Shown piece after piece: positions 23,725 to 31,917 of a stretch of DNA of 51,355 nucleotides (the stretch's first letter is position 1; each line of letters opens with the position of its first letter). Location of the stretch: contig CAMHMZ010000016.1 in the NCBI GenBank assembly GCA_946186375.1, positions 1-51,355 of the forward strand, read 5' to 3'. The translations under genes were made by a program, and so were the position numbers. The notes beneath the pieces were generated by a model that was not told where the DNA came from, did not search any database, and saw only the letters and a program-made list of their open reading frames with translations. The DNA is from an uncultured Clostridia bacterium (GTDB lineage Bacteria; Bacillota; Clostridia; Oscillospirales; Oscillospiraceae).

Positions 23725-24456
23725 TCAGTCCACCCGGTCGCCGTTGCCGTAGACCTCGCAGAAGCGCGCGGAAAAGGAGGGCTCCTGGGCGTGGGCGTAG
23801 AGATGCGACACGTCGCCGACGGCGGCGGCGCGGAAGGAGGCGACGCCGGGGCGGCGCTCCTCGGTGTAGACGGTCGTCACGGAGCTCGGCGCCATGGCCA
23901 GCCCGTGCCAGAGCACCATGGGCGATACGTTCATGAGCCGGCTCAGCAGCACGCAGCTGACGCCGAAATGGCAGAAAAAGGCCAGGGTCTCGCTCCCGGC
24001 GCGCTCCACGCGATAACACAGCCCGTCCCGCACGTAGCCGTGCGCGGCGAGCAGCTTTTCAAATTCCCCGATCACCTTGTCATAGGCGCTTTTCAAGTCC
24101 GCCTCGGCGAAGACCGGGTGCTCGTGCCAGTGCTCGCGGGAGAGGAGCATCGGCTCCTTGGCCCAGTCCTGCGGCAGCCAGTCCCAGGGGACCTCGCTGC
24201 GCTTTCCGCCCAGATCGGGGCGGAGGACGCCGACAGAAAATTCCCGCAGCCAGTCGCACTCCTCGGCCGTCCGCCCGGCCTTCTCCAGCGTCGGCCGCGC
24301 CGTCTCCCGCGCCCGGCCCATCGTGGAGACGTAGTATTCCGCGACGTCCATCGGCGCGATGCGCTCGGCCAGCAGCGCCGCCTCCCGGCGCCCCGTCGGC
24401 GTCAGGCTGTCGAGTTCGTAATCCGGGTCGCCGTGGCGAATAAAAAGCAGTCTCAT
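23725..24456 (-). CDS. Histidine phosphatase family protein
   Basis: This 243-residue protein begins MRLLFIRHGDPDYELDSLTP. The RHG motif (residues 7-9) holds the phospho-accepting His. A second catalytic region is TMGRARETARPT with the conserved Arg-Glu pair, and CHFGVSCVLLSRLM near 165-178 supplies the second His. This is the phosphoglycerate-mutase-like branch 1 fold; substrates range from sugar phosphates to cobalamin precursors and cannot be assigned here. The middle insertion WDWLPQDWAKEPMLLSREHW is longer than in small CobC-type members. It appears to be monocistronic. Confidence 0.9.
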   Translation of the reverse strand: MRLLFIRHGDPDYELDSLTPTGRREAALLAERIAPMDVAEYYVSTMGRARETARPTLEKAGRTAEECDWLREFSVGVLRPDLGGKRSEVPWDWLPQDWAKEPMLLSREHWHEHPVFAEADLKSAYDKVIGEFEKLLAAHGYVRDGLCYRVERAGSETLAFFCHFGVSCVLLSRLMNVSPMVLWHGLAMAPSSVTTVYTEERRPGVASFRAAAVGDVSHLYAHAQEPSFSARFCEVYGNGDRVD

Positions 24457-24559
24457 GGGTGATCATCCTTTGCGTTTTGATCTCATGGGCAGTATAGCAC
24501 AAAGGAGAGAAGCCCGCCACCCGCAAACCGCGCCGCCGCGGTATTTTTCGCGCGCTTTC

Positions 24560-24588
24560 TTGCAAAAACAGGAAGGAAAGGCTATACT
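24560..24588 (+). promoter_or_regulatory. Promoter of the SDR gene
   Basis: TTGCAA (24560-24565) and TATACT (24583-24588) are 17 bp apart, 30 bp before the SDR start codon and its AGGAGG site. Confidence 0.75.
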
Positions 24589-24617
24589 GATAGAAAAAAA
24601 CGGCAGGAGGACTACCT

Positions 24618-25427
24618 ATGAAAACCGTGGTCATTACCGGCAGCACGCGCGGACTCGGCTGGGAGATGGCGCAGCTGTTCCGTAAAAACGACTGGAACGT
24701 GGTGCTCAACGGCGTCAACCCCGAGCGGCTGGAGACGGCGATCGAAAAGCTGCGGAGCCAGGCGGGCCGGGGACAGGTGGAGGGCCTGGCCGGCAGCGTC
24801 GCCTCCGCGTCGGACGTGCAGGCGCTGATCGACCACGCCGTGCACGCCTTCGGCGCCATCGACATCTGGATCAACAACGCGGGCGTCAACCAGCCCATGC
24901 GCGCCATCTGGGAGCTCAGCGAGGCGGAGATCGACGCGGTCTTGAGCATCGACCTGCGCGGCGCGATCACCGGCAGCCGTCTGGCCGTGCTGCAGATGGA
25001 AAAGCAGCCGGAGGGCGGCTTCATCTACAATCTCGAGGGCTACGGCAGCAACGACGCCATGATGCTGGGGCTGAACCTCTACGGCACCAGCAAGCGCGCG
25101 GTGACGCATTTCACGCAGGCCCTCGCGAAGGAGCTGGAGGAGCGGGGGAGCCGGGTGAAGGCCGGGCGGCTCTCGCCGGGCATCATGATCACGGACTTCC
25201 CCGTCAAGGCCCTCGGCGGCAAGGAGAGCATCGACCTGCCCGAGAAGACGAAGAAGGTCTACAACATCCTCGGCGACTATCCCGACGTCGTGGCGGCGCA
25301 TCTCGTCAAGGAGATGCTGGTCAACACGAAAAACAACGCCCACATCGAATGGCTGACCACCGGCAAAGCCGCCTGGCGCTTCCTGACCGCCGCCTTCAAC
25401 AAGCGAGATTTCTTCTCCGGGAGCTGA
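24618..25427 (+). CDS. Short-chain dehydrogenase/reductase, NYC1/NOL-like subtype
   Basis: This 269-residue SDR has the Rossmann motif VVITGSTRGLGWEMA (residues 4-18), the structural INNAG (near 89) and the active-site YGTSKRA (Tyr near 155). The usual SS motif 13 residues before the Tyr is replaced: the sequence reads YNLEGYGS, with the Ser 11 residues before Tyr and an acidic residue 15 before it. I recall this layout (NxD/EGxGS) from chlorophyll b reductases NYC1/NOL of plants. In a gut bacterium the substrate is unlikely to be made by the host cell, but dietary tetrapyrroles could be substrates; this is speculation. It has its own promoter and a bidirectional terminator. Confidence 0.85.
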   Translation: MKTVVITGSTRGLGWEMAQLFRKNDWNVVLNGVNPERLETAIEKLRSQAGRGQVEGLAGSVASASDVQALIDHAVHAFGAIDIWINNAGVNQPMRAIWELSEAEIDAVLSIDLRGAITGSRLAVLQMEKQPEGGFIYNLEGYGSNDAMMLGLNLYGTSKRAVTHFTQALAKELEERGSRVKAGRLSPGIMITDFPVKALGGKESIDLPEKTKKVYNILGDYPDVVAAHLVKEMLVNTKNNAHIEWLTTGKAAWRFLTAAFNKRDFFSGS

Positions 25428-25454
25428 GCGGGCGCGAAAGGCGAAAAGGGAAAC

Positions 25455-25490
25455 AAAAAAGGACTGCGTCGAAAGACGCAGTCCTTTTTT
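25455..25490. terminator. Bidirectional terminator separating SDR gene and CRISPR array
   Basis: AAAAAAGGACTGCGTC, GAAA loop, GACGCAGTCCTTTTTT: a perfect 16-bp palindromic stem with T6 on each strand. It ends the SDR mRNA and, from the other side, the crRNA precursor (array read on the minus strand). A sister hairpin GGACTGCATC/GATGCAGTCC lies at 37207-37241. Confidence 0.92.
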
Positions 25491-25500
25491 GCGGGGACGA

Positions 25501-26128
25501 TCCGCCCCGCGCGGGGCGAGACGCGCTGCCGACCGCCAGCCAGTTGACGTCGCCCATATTTCAATCCACTCGCCCCGCGCGGGGCGAGACAGCCGTCCTG
25601 CAGGACTTCCTCCTGCTCGGCCGTATTTCAATCCACTCGCCCCGCGCAGGGCGAGACCAGCTCATGCAGCTCAAGCAGTGGGCCGACGAGACATTTCAAT
25701 CCACTCGCCCCGCGCGGGGCGAGACTCGTCGAGCCGGTGCCCGGCGAGAGCGACAGCGTATTTCAATCCACTCGCCCCGCGCGGGACGAGACGATAGGCC
25801 AGCACAGCCGCCTCGGTTGCGTTGCCATTTCAATCCACTCGCCCCGCGTGGGGCGAGACAATATCATGGCGGCCAAACCAGTCCACGGGTCATCATTTCA
25901 ATCCACTCGCCCCGCGTGGGGCGAGACTCAGGCAGCCAGGTCTGCACAGGGGCCACGCCTGCATTTCAATCCACTCGCCCCGCGTGGGGCGAGACGGCGC
26001 CCTGGCGCAGCATGTGAAAGCCCAGCGTATTTCAATCCACTCGCCCCGCGTGGGGCGAGACCGGAGATATAAAACCAGCCCGTATCAGCCTTGCAATTTC
26101 AATCCACTCGCCCCGCGCGGGGCGAGAC
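25501..26128 (-). CRISPR. Type I-C CRISPR array, 9 full repeats plus 1 degenerate terminal repeat
   Basis: Full 33-nt repeats start at 25558, 25625, 25693, 25760, 25827, 25895, 25963, 26029 and 26096. A degenerate copy occupies 25501-25522. There are nine spacers of 33-35 nt. On the plus strand each repeat runs ATTTCAATCCACTCGCCCCG to GGGGCGAGAC, with the 20-bp palindrome CTCGCCCCGCGCGGGGCGAG inside. The minus-strand form ends GTGGATTGAAAT, the ATTGAAA-type 3' handle of type I-C, so transcription runs from the cas genes leftward and the degenerate repeat is the old, distal end. Repeats at 25827-26061 carry GCGTGGGG instead of GCGCGGGG; those at 25625 and 25760 have single G-to-A changes. No leader is present. 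Confidence 0.97.
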
Positions 26129-26176
26129 GTCACGGCGTCGGCCAGAATGGAGATAGTCGTCCTCCGAGTAGCTCAC
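26129..26176 (-). pseudogene. cas4 start fused to a partial spacer (scar of lost adaptation module)
   Basis: On the minus strand a GTG (26176-26174) overlaps the cas7 TGA stop and opens MSYSEDDYL (to 26150). I recognise this as the N-terminus of type I-C Cas4 (usual continuation: Met, hydrophobic, Ser-Gly, then the first Cys region). Here the frame runs on into HSGRRRD and then into the first repeat. Only about 21 nt (26129-26149) lie between the cas4 codons and repeat 9, shorter than any spacer. A deletion has therefore removed the rest of cas4, cas1, cas2, the leader and the leader-proximal repeats. Confidence 0.8.
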
Positions 26177-27105
26177 TCCCGGTACTCCACAGTTACACCG
26201 GCAGGGATAGCAGATTCATCCACTGTAATCGCATAATCGGAGTAGGCACGGGCAGGACTGCTCTCATCCAAACGGTGGGCATGCACGGCATCAAAGAGCT
26301 TATGGGCCGGAGCGCTGCCAAGCTCGGAATCATGCTTGAAGATGATGAGCTTGCGCACGGCCATCTTGCCCCTGGCTGCGGCATGGTCATTCTCGAACAT
26401 GTTCAGGATCGCCTGCCACAGAAGCTCCAGATCCTCCTCGGAGAAGCCGGTGACCTTGCGGGCGAGGTTGGCGGAGATATAGCCCTCGGCGCGGTAGAGG
26501 CCGTAGGGGACGATATATTTGCGTCCCATTTCGGTCTTCTTATCCTCTGCGTCACTTTCTTTCGTGATCGCTACACGAGTAATGGTAAGCTCCTGTGGGA
26601 TGATCGGGTCTATGCTGCGCGCAAAGGAGAGCTGTACCGGACCGCGAACCTGCCCATAGTTCATAGCGCCCTTGGTCAATGTTGTGATCACTGCGCCGAA
26701 GGTGCGAATGTCAAAGAATTGCTTGCAGAGATAATCTTTGATTTGTACATCAATATCAGGGTTTTTCTTCTTTAGCTCTTTTCCTGTTTTCTTTGCCTGT
26801 TCAGACGAACCGCTCTGAATCTCGCGAAGCTGTGCCCCAACACCCAGGGCATCACCGGCGCTGGCATCGCTGCGGTTGAGGGGGACGCCATCCTTGATGT
26901 AGATGCCGAAGCCTGGCTCGTCTTCCTTGACCGTCTCCACATAATTGCGGATCTTGCGCTTGAGGCAGACGTCGGTCACGATACCGCAGCCGGTCTCCGG
27001 GTCGACACGCGGCATGTTGCCGGCGTCCGGGTCGCCGTTGGGATTGCCGTTTTCCACATCAAAGAGAACCACAAATTCGTATCTGTTCTTGATCGCTTCG
27101 GACAT
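26173..27105 (-). CDS. cas7: Cas7, type I-C Cascade backbone (Csd2)
   Basis: This 310-residue RAMP protein polymerises along the crRNA and forms the Cascade backbone. The N-terminus YEFVVLFDVENGNPNGDPDA, followed by GNMPRVDPETG, is the I-C Csd2 signature. Further conserved stretches are DVCLKRKIRNYVE, and MNYGQVRGPVQLSFARSIDP near 160, with a C-terminal AARGKMAVRKLIIFKHDS. Length is normal, with no break. It starts 2 bp after the cas8c stop, within the cas3-cas5-cas8c-cas7 operon. Its TGA overlaps the GTG of the cas4 remnant, showing that cas4 was originally the next gene. Confidence 0.95.
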   Translation of the reverse strand: MSEAIKNRYEFVVLFDVENGNPNGDPDAGNMPRVDPETGCGIVTDVCLKRKIRNYVETVKEDEPGFGIYIKDGVPLNRSDASAGDALGVGAQLREIQSGSSEQAKKTGKELKKKNPDIDVQIKDYLCKQFFDIRTFGAVITTLTKGAMNYGQVRGPVQLSFARSIDPIIPQELTITRVAITKESDAEDKKTEMGRKYIVPYGLYRAEGYISANLARKVTGFSEEDLELLWQAILNMFENDHAAARGKMAVRKLIIFKHDSELGSAPAHKLFDAVHAHRLDESSPARAYSDYAITVDESAIPAGVTVEYRE

Positions 27106-27107
27106 GT

Positions 27108-28883
27108 TTATTCTTCCTCCTTATCTGTCGCTGCTTTCTTTTCAAAACGTTTTTGCGTCTGGTGGTAATAGCCGAGAATGAACGCGCCCTGCTCCTGCAG
27201 GCTCTGGTGGGCCGGGAAATCCGTGCCGAGCCGGTCGAGCAGGTCTCCGAGCTGCCGGGACCAAAAGACCGTCTTGCCCGGATCCATCTTTTTCAGATGG
27301 CTGTTTGACAGCTTGAGAAGGATCGGGAAGACTGCCGCGGGCGTTGCACAGGCGGAATTAAAGAAGCGATCCTTGATCGTGGCGTTGATGCCGGGATTCG
27401 CCGCCTGCTGGATGCCCTCCAGCACGGCGAACAGCCGTCCGAGGACATAGGGGGAATAGGAGCTTTCTGTATTTAGGGACACCTGAGCCACCTCCATGAT
27501 AGATTCCCTGTCGGGAAGATTTTCTGTATTGCGGATAAGATATGCTTTAATGATACCCGCCTTGCCGCAGCTAATCTCCTGTTCCGCCCGGATACGGAGC
27601 ATGGTCTGGTTCATCAGCGTCTCCGGATACCGGCCGCCGCCGAGCATGCTCTTCATCACATCACCGGCCAGCTGCGGAAGCGGCTGAGGTGCGGGTTTAA
27701 TAAGTGTTCCATCAGCTTTTTTATACCTCGTTGTCTCCCTGAGTAAAGCCCACAAAGGAATCATGTCAGCCCTGCCACCATCAGACACGACTTCTATATT
27801 GTGATAGTGCTGCTTCAAATTCTGAACAATCTCACCGAAACTACACTGGTAAAAGAATCGCACGGATAAGCGGGCGGCGTTTGGTGAAAGGCCAAGAATA
27901 TAGAAATCGTTTTCCGGTGTCAGCGGGAGGCCGTTATAATTATAGGGTTTCCCGGCAGCAACAGAAGTCATCAAGGCATTCAGATCCGTGTTGCTCAGCT
28001 CACTGCTGCCTCCGTCGAGCAGGGCGGTGAACACATCCTGATATTGACTCTCCGCACTCATAGTCCAGTAGACAACGGTGGTGTTGCCGATCACCTTCAC
28101 ATGGTCCCAGTCTGACAGTAAGTGATTCAGTGCGCTGGTATAGGCAAACGCCGCATATTTGCTGACCGGAGCGTTATAGCCTTGTTTTTTTCCATAAGAG
28201 TCATATGCAAAGCTGTCTTTGTCAAAGCTGACAAGCGTCCATCCATTTGGCGAGTTTCCTAAAGGCCCTTTCACACTATTATGTATTCGAGCAATACTAG
28301 TCTGCTTTCCAGTAACCATACAGGTTCCGATTATTTCTTCTTCACTCTTTTCATCTACTGTCTCCGCAATGACAGGGATTGTTTGTGCGAATTCTCCTGT
28401 TGTAGAAATGAAGACGCAATTTTCATTTCCTTGTAGAAGTTCGCGCTTGTCACTTACAGTTTTTAGAGAAAGAAAGTCCTCCGGCGTGTATCTGTATGCA
28501 AAAGCAATAATTGCTTTTGCCATGCTGTTTTCAACAGTTGCCAGCTTCTGTATATGCAGATTTCTAAAATTCTCGAAAGCTTTTCTTGATTTCTCAGTTA
28601 TCTTGCCATCTTCAATTCCGAAGACATATTTCGTGTTGTCGCAAAGATAATATGCAGGCGCACCTTTCCCTGATCTCTTCATTTGTGCAGGCAGTTCCAT
28701 CTCTCGCGGCAGCATTTTCTTCCCATCCTGACTGGGGCTGCGAAGTGGCAGCACATCGATTAGATGCCCGTCTTCGTCGATCTCCAGCGCCCAGGAGACT
28801 TTTACTTTTGCCCATCCGGGTCGCGCAATTTTTCCCTGTGAGGCCAGTTCTTCATAGTAATCCACCAAAGCTTGAAGGATCAT
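27108..28883 (-). CDS. cas8c: Cas8c, type I-C Cascade large subunit (Csd1)
   Basis: This 591-residue protein is the I-C large subunit, which reads the PAM and recruits Cas3. The start MILQALVDYYEELASQGKIA followed by RPGWAKVKVSWALEIDEDG is typical of Csd1. The middle has TGKQTSIARIHNSVKGPLG and YGKKQGYNAPVSKYAAFAYT, and later DFYILGLSPNAARLSVRFFY, all family hallmarks. In type I-C an internal start in this gene also makes the small subunit Cas11c (family knowledge), likely here too. The ATG overlaps the cas5 stop by 4 bp. Length normal, no frame breaks. Confidence 0.95.
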   Translation of the reverse strand: MILQALVDYYEELASQGKIARPGWAKVKVSWALEIDEDGHLIDVLPLRSPSQDGKKMLPREMELPAQMKRSGKGAPAYYLCDNTKYVFGIEDGKITEKSRKAFENFRNLHIQKLATVENSMAKAIIAFAYRYTPEDFLSLKTVSDKRELLQGNENCVFISTTGEFAQTIPVIAETVDEKSEEEIIGTCMVTGKQTSIARIHNSVKGPLGNSPNGWTLVSFDKDSFAYDSYGKKQGYNAPVSKYAAFAYTSALNHLLSDWDHVKVIGNTTVVYWTMSAESQYQDVFTALLDGGSSELSNTDLNALMTSVAAGKPYNYNGLPLTPENDFYILGLSPNAARLSVRFFYQCSFGEIVQNLKQHYHNIEVVSDGGRADMIPLWALLRETTRYKKADGTLIKPAPQPLPQLAGDVMKSMLGGGRYPETLMNQTMLRIRAEQEISCGKAGIIKAYLIRNTENLPDRESIMEVAQVSLNTESSYSPYVLGRLFAVLEGIQQAANPGINATIKDRFFNSACATPAAVFPILLKLSNSHLKKMDPGKTVFWSRQLGDLLDRLGTDFPAHQSLQEQGAFILGYYHQTQKRFEKKAATDKEEE

Positions 28884-29554
28884 CGGAACACCTCACAATC
28901 CCGCACGTCCAGCACGCCGTTGCGCAGCACCGCCCGGAAAAACTGCGGCCGGATATTCTCATGATCGGAATAGTCCATGTCGTAGAGCATGAAGCCGAGT
29001 TCCCGCTCCGAGCCCGGGTAGGCGGTCATTATCTCACCGCCCGACCATGCCCGGAAATGGGCCGGGAATTCCCGCGTTCCGAAGCAAGGCTGATAATAGC
29101 ACTGACCTTTTTCCAGACGTCGGCGCATGATGTCGCAGAACTTTCCGGGATTGTCCCCCGGCGTCGCCTTGTCGGTCATGTCGAAGTGCGCCTCGATCAC
29201 ATAGCGCACATCCCGCAGCACCATCGCCGCTCGCTGCTGGATATAATCCTGCGTACAGAGATACAGCTCCGCATCGCCGCCCGACATGGCTTTGCGAGCT
29301 TTAGGCGCAGACACAGTAGCAGATACTTCATTGCGCCTAATGTTGGTAAAGCGGATGGGATTAAGGACATAGATCCTGTCGATCACCCAGCGCATCCCAG
29401 GATGCCAGTAGATCGCTTCCAGCAGACCGCGTGCAGCCGATGGCGTCATCACATCGTAGCTGACTCGTTCTACCTTTAGTTCAGGGCGTGTAAACAGCGC
29501 GTAGTCGCCCCAAACTTCTACCATTACAGACAAACAGCTCACTTCCTTTCTCAT
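28880..29554 (-). CDS. cas5: Cas5c (Cas5d), type I-C crRNA-processing endonuclease
   Basis: This 224-residue RAMP protein processes pre-crRNA in type I-C, replacing Cas6, and caps the 5' handle. The N-terminal strand is VMVEVWGDYALFTRPELKVE; the conserved SYDVMTPSAARGLLEAIYWH follows at about 31-50. The C-terminal half has DNPGKFCDIMRRRLEKGQCY and then YQPCFGTREFPAHF, typical of Cas5d. Short overlaps of 4 bp with both cas3 and cas8c show translational coupling. No Cas6 is present in the window, as expected. Confidence 0.95.
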   Translation of the reverse strand: MRKEVSCLSVMVEVWGDYALFTRPELKVERVSYDVMTPSAARGLLEAIYWHPGMRWVIDRIYVLNPIRFTNIRRNEVSATVSAPKARKAMSGGDAELYLCTQDYIQQRAAMVLRDVRYVIEAHFDMTDKATPGDNPGKFCDIMRRRLEKGQCYYQPCFGTREFPAHFRAWSGGEIMTAYPGSERELGFMLYDMDYSDHENIRPQFFRAVLRNGVLDVRDCEVFR

Positions 29555-31620
29555 ATAAACAGCGCCTGGCTTTGTTCAGATATTGTAAACGGCAGACCGG
29601 TTGTCTGCGAATAGAGTTCCGGGTCCAACAGTATCCCGGCGTTTGTGCTCACCGGCTCCAGCACCCCGTTCTCACACAGTTCCGAGAAATACTGACGAAA
29701 TACCGTTACCCCGTACGGGCCGAGCCTTCGCAGCAGGTCACGACTTGGGCCGCTGCGGCGGAGCTCTTGTATCAAGTCTTTGCCGGCCCCAACTGGAATA
29801 TAAATCATATAGTCCGCCCCGTCTATGAGTTTGAACGCCTCTGCAACTGACTGAAAGCGCAATTTTCTTACGTGCTCCAGAATCTCTTTTTCATCCAACT
29901 GCCTGTCATCCTTGAGCGTATAAAGCAGGAATTGGAAATACGCATGGATCGCTTCAAGGGAATCTGCCTCTTGATAATTTTTGAGGATCCGCGCCGCCGC
30001 GCTGATGTTCTGCTCCAGCATTCGCGGCGCTTTGGCGCTTGTGCGGAAAATGTGCACCCTGCTTTCCTCTGTCGGCCGTTTCCCCTCGCGATTGCATCGC
30101 CCGCCAGCCTGGATAATGGAATCCAATCCCGAAAGCGCCCGGTATACTTCCGGAAAATCCACGTCCACGCCTGCCTCGATCAAACTGGTAGAGATTACGC
30201 GGCAAGGTTTTCCCTCCTTCAATCGTGTACGAATGATTTGCAGTTGCTGTCTCCGATCATAAGGAGTCATCATGGTAGACAGATGGAAAGACCCTTCATC
30301 GGACTCCAATCCATGGTAGAGTTCTTGAGCCTGCCGTCTGCTGTTTACTACACACAGCACCTGACGACGTTCCCGGAGCCGTTCAATCAACTCTTCGTCT
30401 GTCAGGTCTCCGTCGTCAGTATAGCACACCCTACGAAACGCCTGATACATCTTCTCTGGTTCCGGGCATAATTCCCGAACCGAGGCCTTTGGAGAAAACT
30501 CGAGCAGCAACCTTTCGACTGCGGGCTGCGTCGCGGTGCACAGGACTGCGGAGCATCCGTAATCCTTTACCAGCTGGCAGATCGCAGCAAGGCAGGGACG
30601 AAGGAACGGAATCGGCAGCATTTGCGCCTCATCGAACACAAGGACACTCTGTGCAATGTTGTGCAGCTTACGGTTTTTCCCGGGTTTATTGGAAAAGACA
30701 GACTCGAAAAACTGCACAGCAGTAGTCAGAATGATCGGGGCCTCCCAGTTTTCTGTTGAGAACACGCGCCTGTCTTCCGAATCCTCCCGAGATGAAAACT
30801 CTGCGCCCGAGTAATGCGCTGTGATATTCTCCTTCCCGAAGATGCCTTCAAAGACACTCTGTGTTTGCTCCAGTATGGAGCAATACGGGATCACATAGAT
30901 GACCCTGCGCTTTTGATGCTTGACCGCATGGTTGAGCGCGAACGCCATAGAGGACACGGTCTTTCCTCCGCCAGTCGGAACCGTCATGCTGAACAGTCCC
31001 GGAAGATCATCAGCATGCTGGATCGCAGATTTTAGGATGCTGCAGCGGCGAAGGTTTATTTCGTTCTTCGCGTCCCACCAAGGAGCGATATGTGTGTTCA
31101 GCTTTTCCAGAAGCCTATCCATGCCGACCGTTTTCAATGAAAGTGGTTTGGCTGTAAAATATGCTTCAGTATCCAGCCAATCCGCATCGGTCAGCGCAGA
31201 AAACAACATTTTAGTATAGAAGTAGTTGCCTAAATCCTGCCTGCGTTCTCCGCCGGGTTCGATTGCATCAGGCAATTCCTTGCGCCAGGCACTGCAGTCT
31301 TCCAGGCCACCCGTTCGAGCATTGTTTATTCGCCCCATGAAAGTATCGTCCAGATCGTTTTTCGTCCCCAAATCTGAAAGGCCTGCATGATGACCTGCAA
31401 TGCACAAGGCAACAGGGTAGTTTTGTTTTTCGAAAAGCAATAGAGCACCGGCAGAGGAATGGTCAACACGCACCTGTTCTCCTGCTAGTCTTCGCTGAAA
31501 GGCGAGGCTATATTTTCCAATGTCATGATAAAGCCCGCAAAGCCGCCCATCTTTTCCTGCACCGAAAGCGGCACAAAACGACTCGCTAAGACGAGCCACA
31601 TTTTCGAGATGCTCTCTCAA
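29551..31620 (-). CDS. cas3: Cas3 helicase-nuclease, type I-C, start codon uncertain
   Basis: This protein of at least 689 residues degrades target DNA. The HD nuclease part has LYHDIGKYSLAFQRR, VDHSSAGALL and AGHHAGLSDL. The helicase part has VPTGGGKTVSSMA, VFDEAQMLPIP, LCTATQPA, SLIEAGVDVDFPEVY and IQAGGRCNREG. All catalytic motifs are intact. The start given is a TTG with GGAGG eight bases upstream. The frame stays open to 31710 and encodes TQYLAHSPTEARPEGQPLRE before it, and Y-x-AH-type N-termini are usual in I-C Cas3. Upstream, the only codon at ideal distance from a second GGAGG (31684-31688) is ATC at 31674, which looks like a mutated ATG. The 5' end of the operon may thus be weakened. 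Confidence 0.93.
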   Translation of the reverse strand: MREHLENVARLSESFCAAFGAGKDGRLCGLYHDIGKYSLAFQRRLAGEQVRVDHSSAGALLLFEKQNYPVALCIAGHHAGLSDLGTKNDLDDTFMGRINNARTGGLEDCSAWRKELPDAIEPGGERRQDLGNYFYTKMLFSALTDADWLDTEAYFTAKPLSLKTVGMDRLLEKLNTHIAPWWDAKNEINLRRCSILKSAIQHADDLPGLFSMTVPTGGGKTVSSMAFALNHAVKHQKRRVIYVIPYCSILEQTQSVFEGIFGKENITAHYSGAEFSSREDSEDRRVFSTENWEAPIILTTAVQFFESVFSNKPGKNRKLHNIAQSVLVFDEAQMLPIPFLRPCLAAICQLVKDYGCSAVLCTATQPAVERLLLEFSPKASVRELCPEPEKMYQAFRRVCYTDDGDLTDEELIERLRERRQVLCVVNSRRQAQELYHGLESDEGSFHLSTMMTPYDRRQQLQIIRTRLKEGKPCRVISTSLIEAGVDVDFPEVYRALSGLDSIIQAGGRCNREGKRPTEESRVHIFRTSAKAPRMLEQNISAAARILKNYQEADSLEAIHAYFQFLLYTLKDDRQLDEKEILEHVRKLRFQSVAEAFKLIDGADYMIYIPVGAGKDLIQELRRSGPSRDLLRRLGPYGVTVFRQYFSELCENGVLEPVSTNAGILLDPELYSQTTGLPFTISEQSQALFI

Positions 31621-31674
31621 GGGCTGTCCCTCCGGTCGAGCCTCGGTTGGGCTGTGCGCCAGATACTGTGTGAT

Positions 31675-31917
31675 AGAAGCTCGCCTCCGTTCAAAACAGA
31701 TTATCAGTTCTTATTAATATATCGCTGCGCGAGGGAAACTCCATTTCGCCATTTGGGATCTGGTCTACTAAAAGAATACCAGGGGGGCTGTCCAATAAAC
31801 AGGACTTGTAATGATATGGCGTTCTCGTTCGAAGGCATGCCAAGACTGGCAATGAAAGAACAAGCCGCTGCACGCGGGTGTTCATGCTGACAAAACCAGT
31901 GAAGAAGCTCCCGCTTC
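31675..31917. other. Region upstream of cas3
   Basis: This segment contains the GGAGG site (31684-31688) and, on the minus strand, a 63-codon frame from an ATG near 31882 with no recognisable domain or good ribosome-binding site. It should hold the promoter of the cas operon, but I cannot point to a clear -35/-10 pair. AT content rises around 31700-31720. Confidence 0.4.

Noticed and set aside
25349-26775. Plus-strand open frames running through the CRISPR array
   Set aside because: They translate the repeat as a recurring ISIHSPRAGRD-type peptide; this is an artefact of the repeats.
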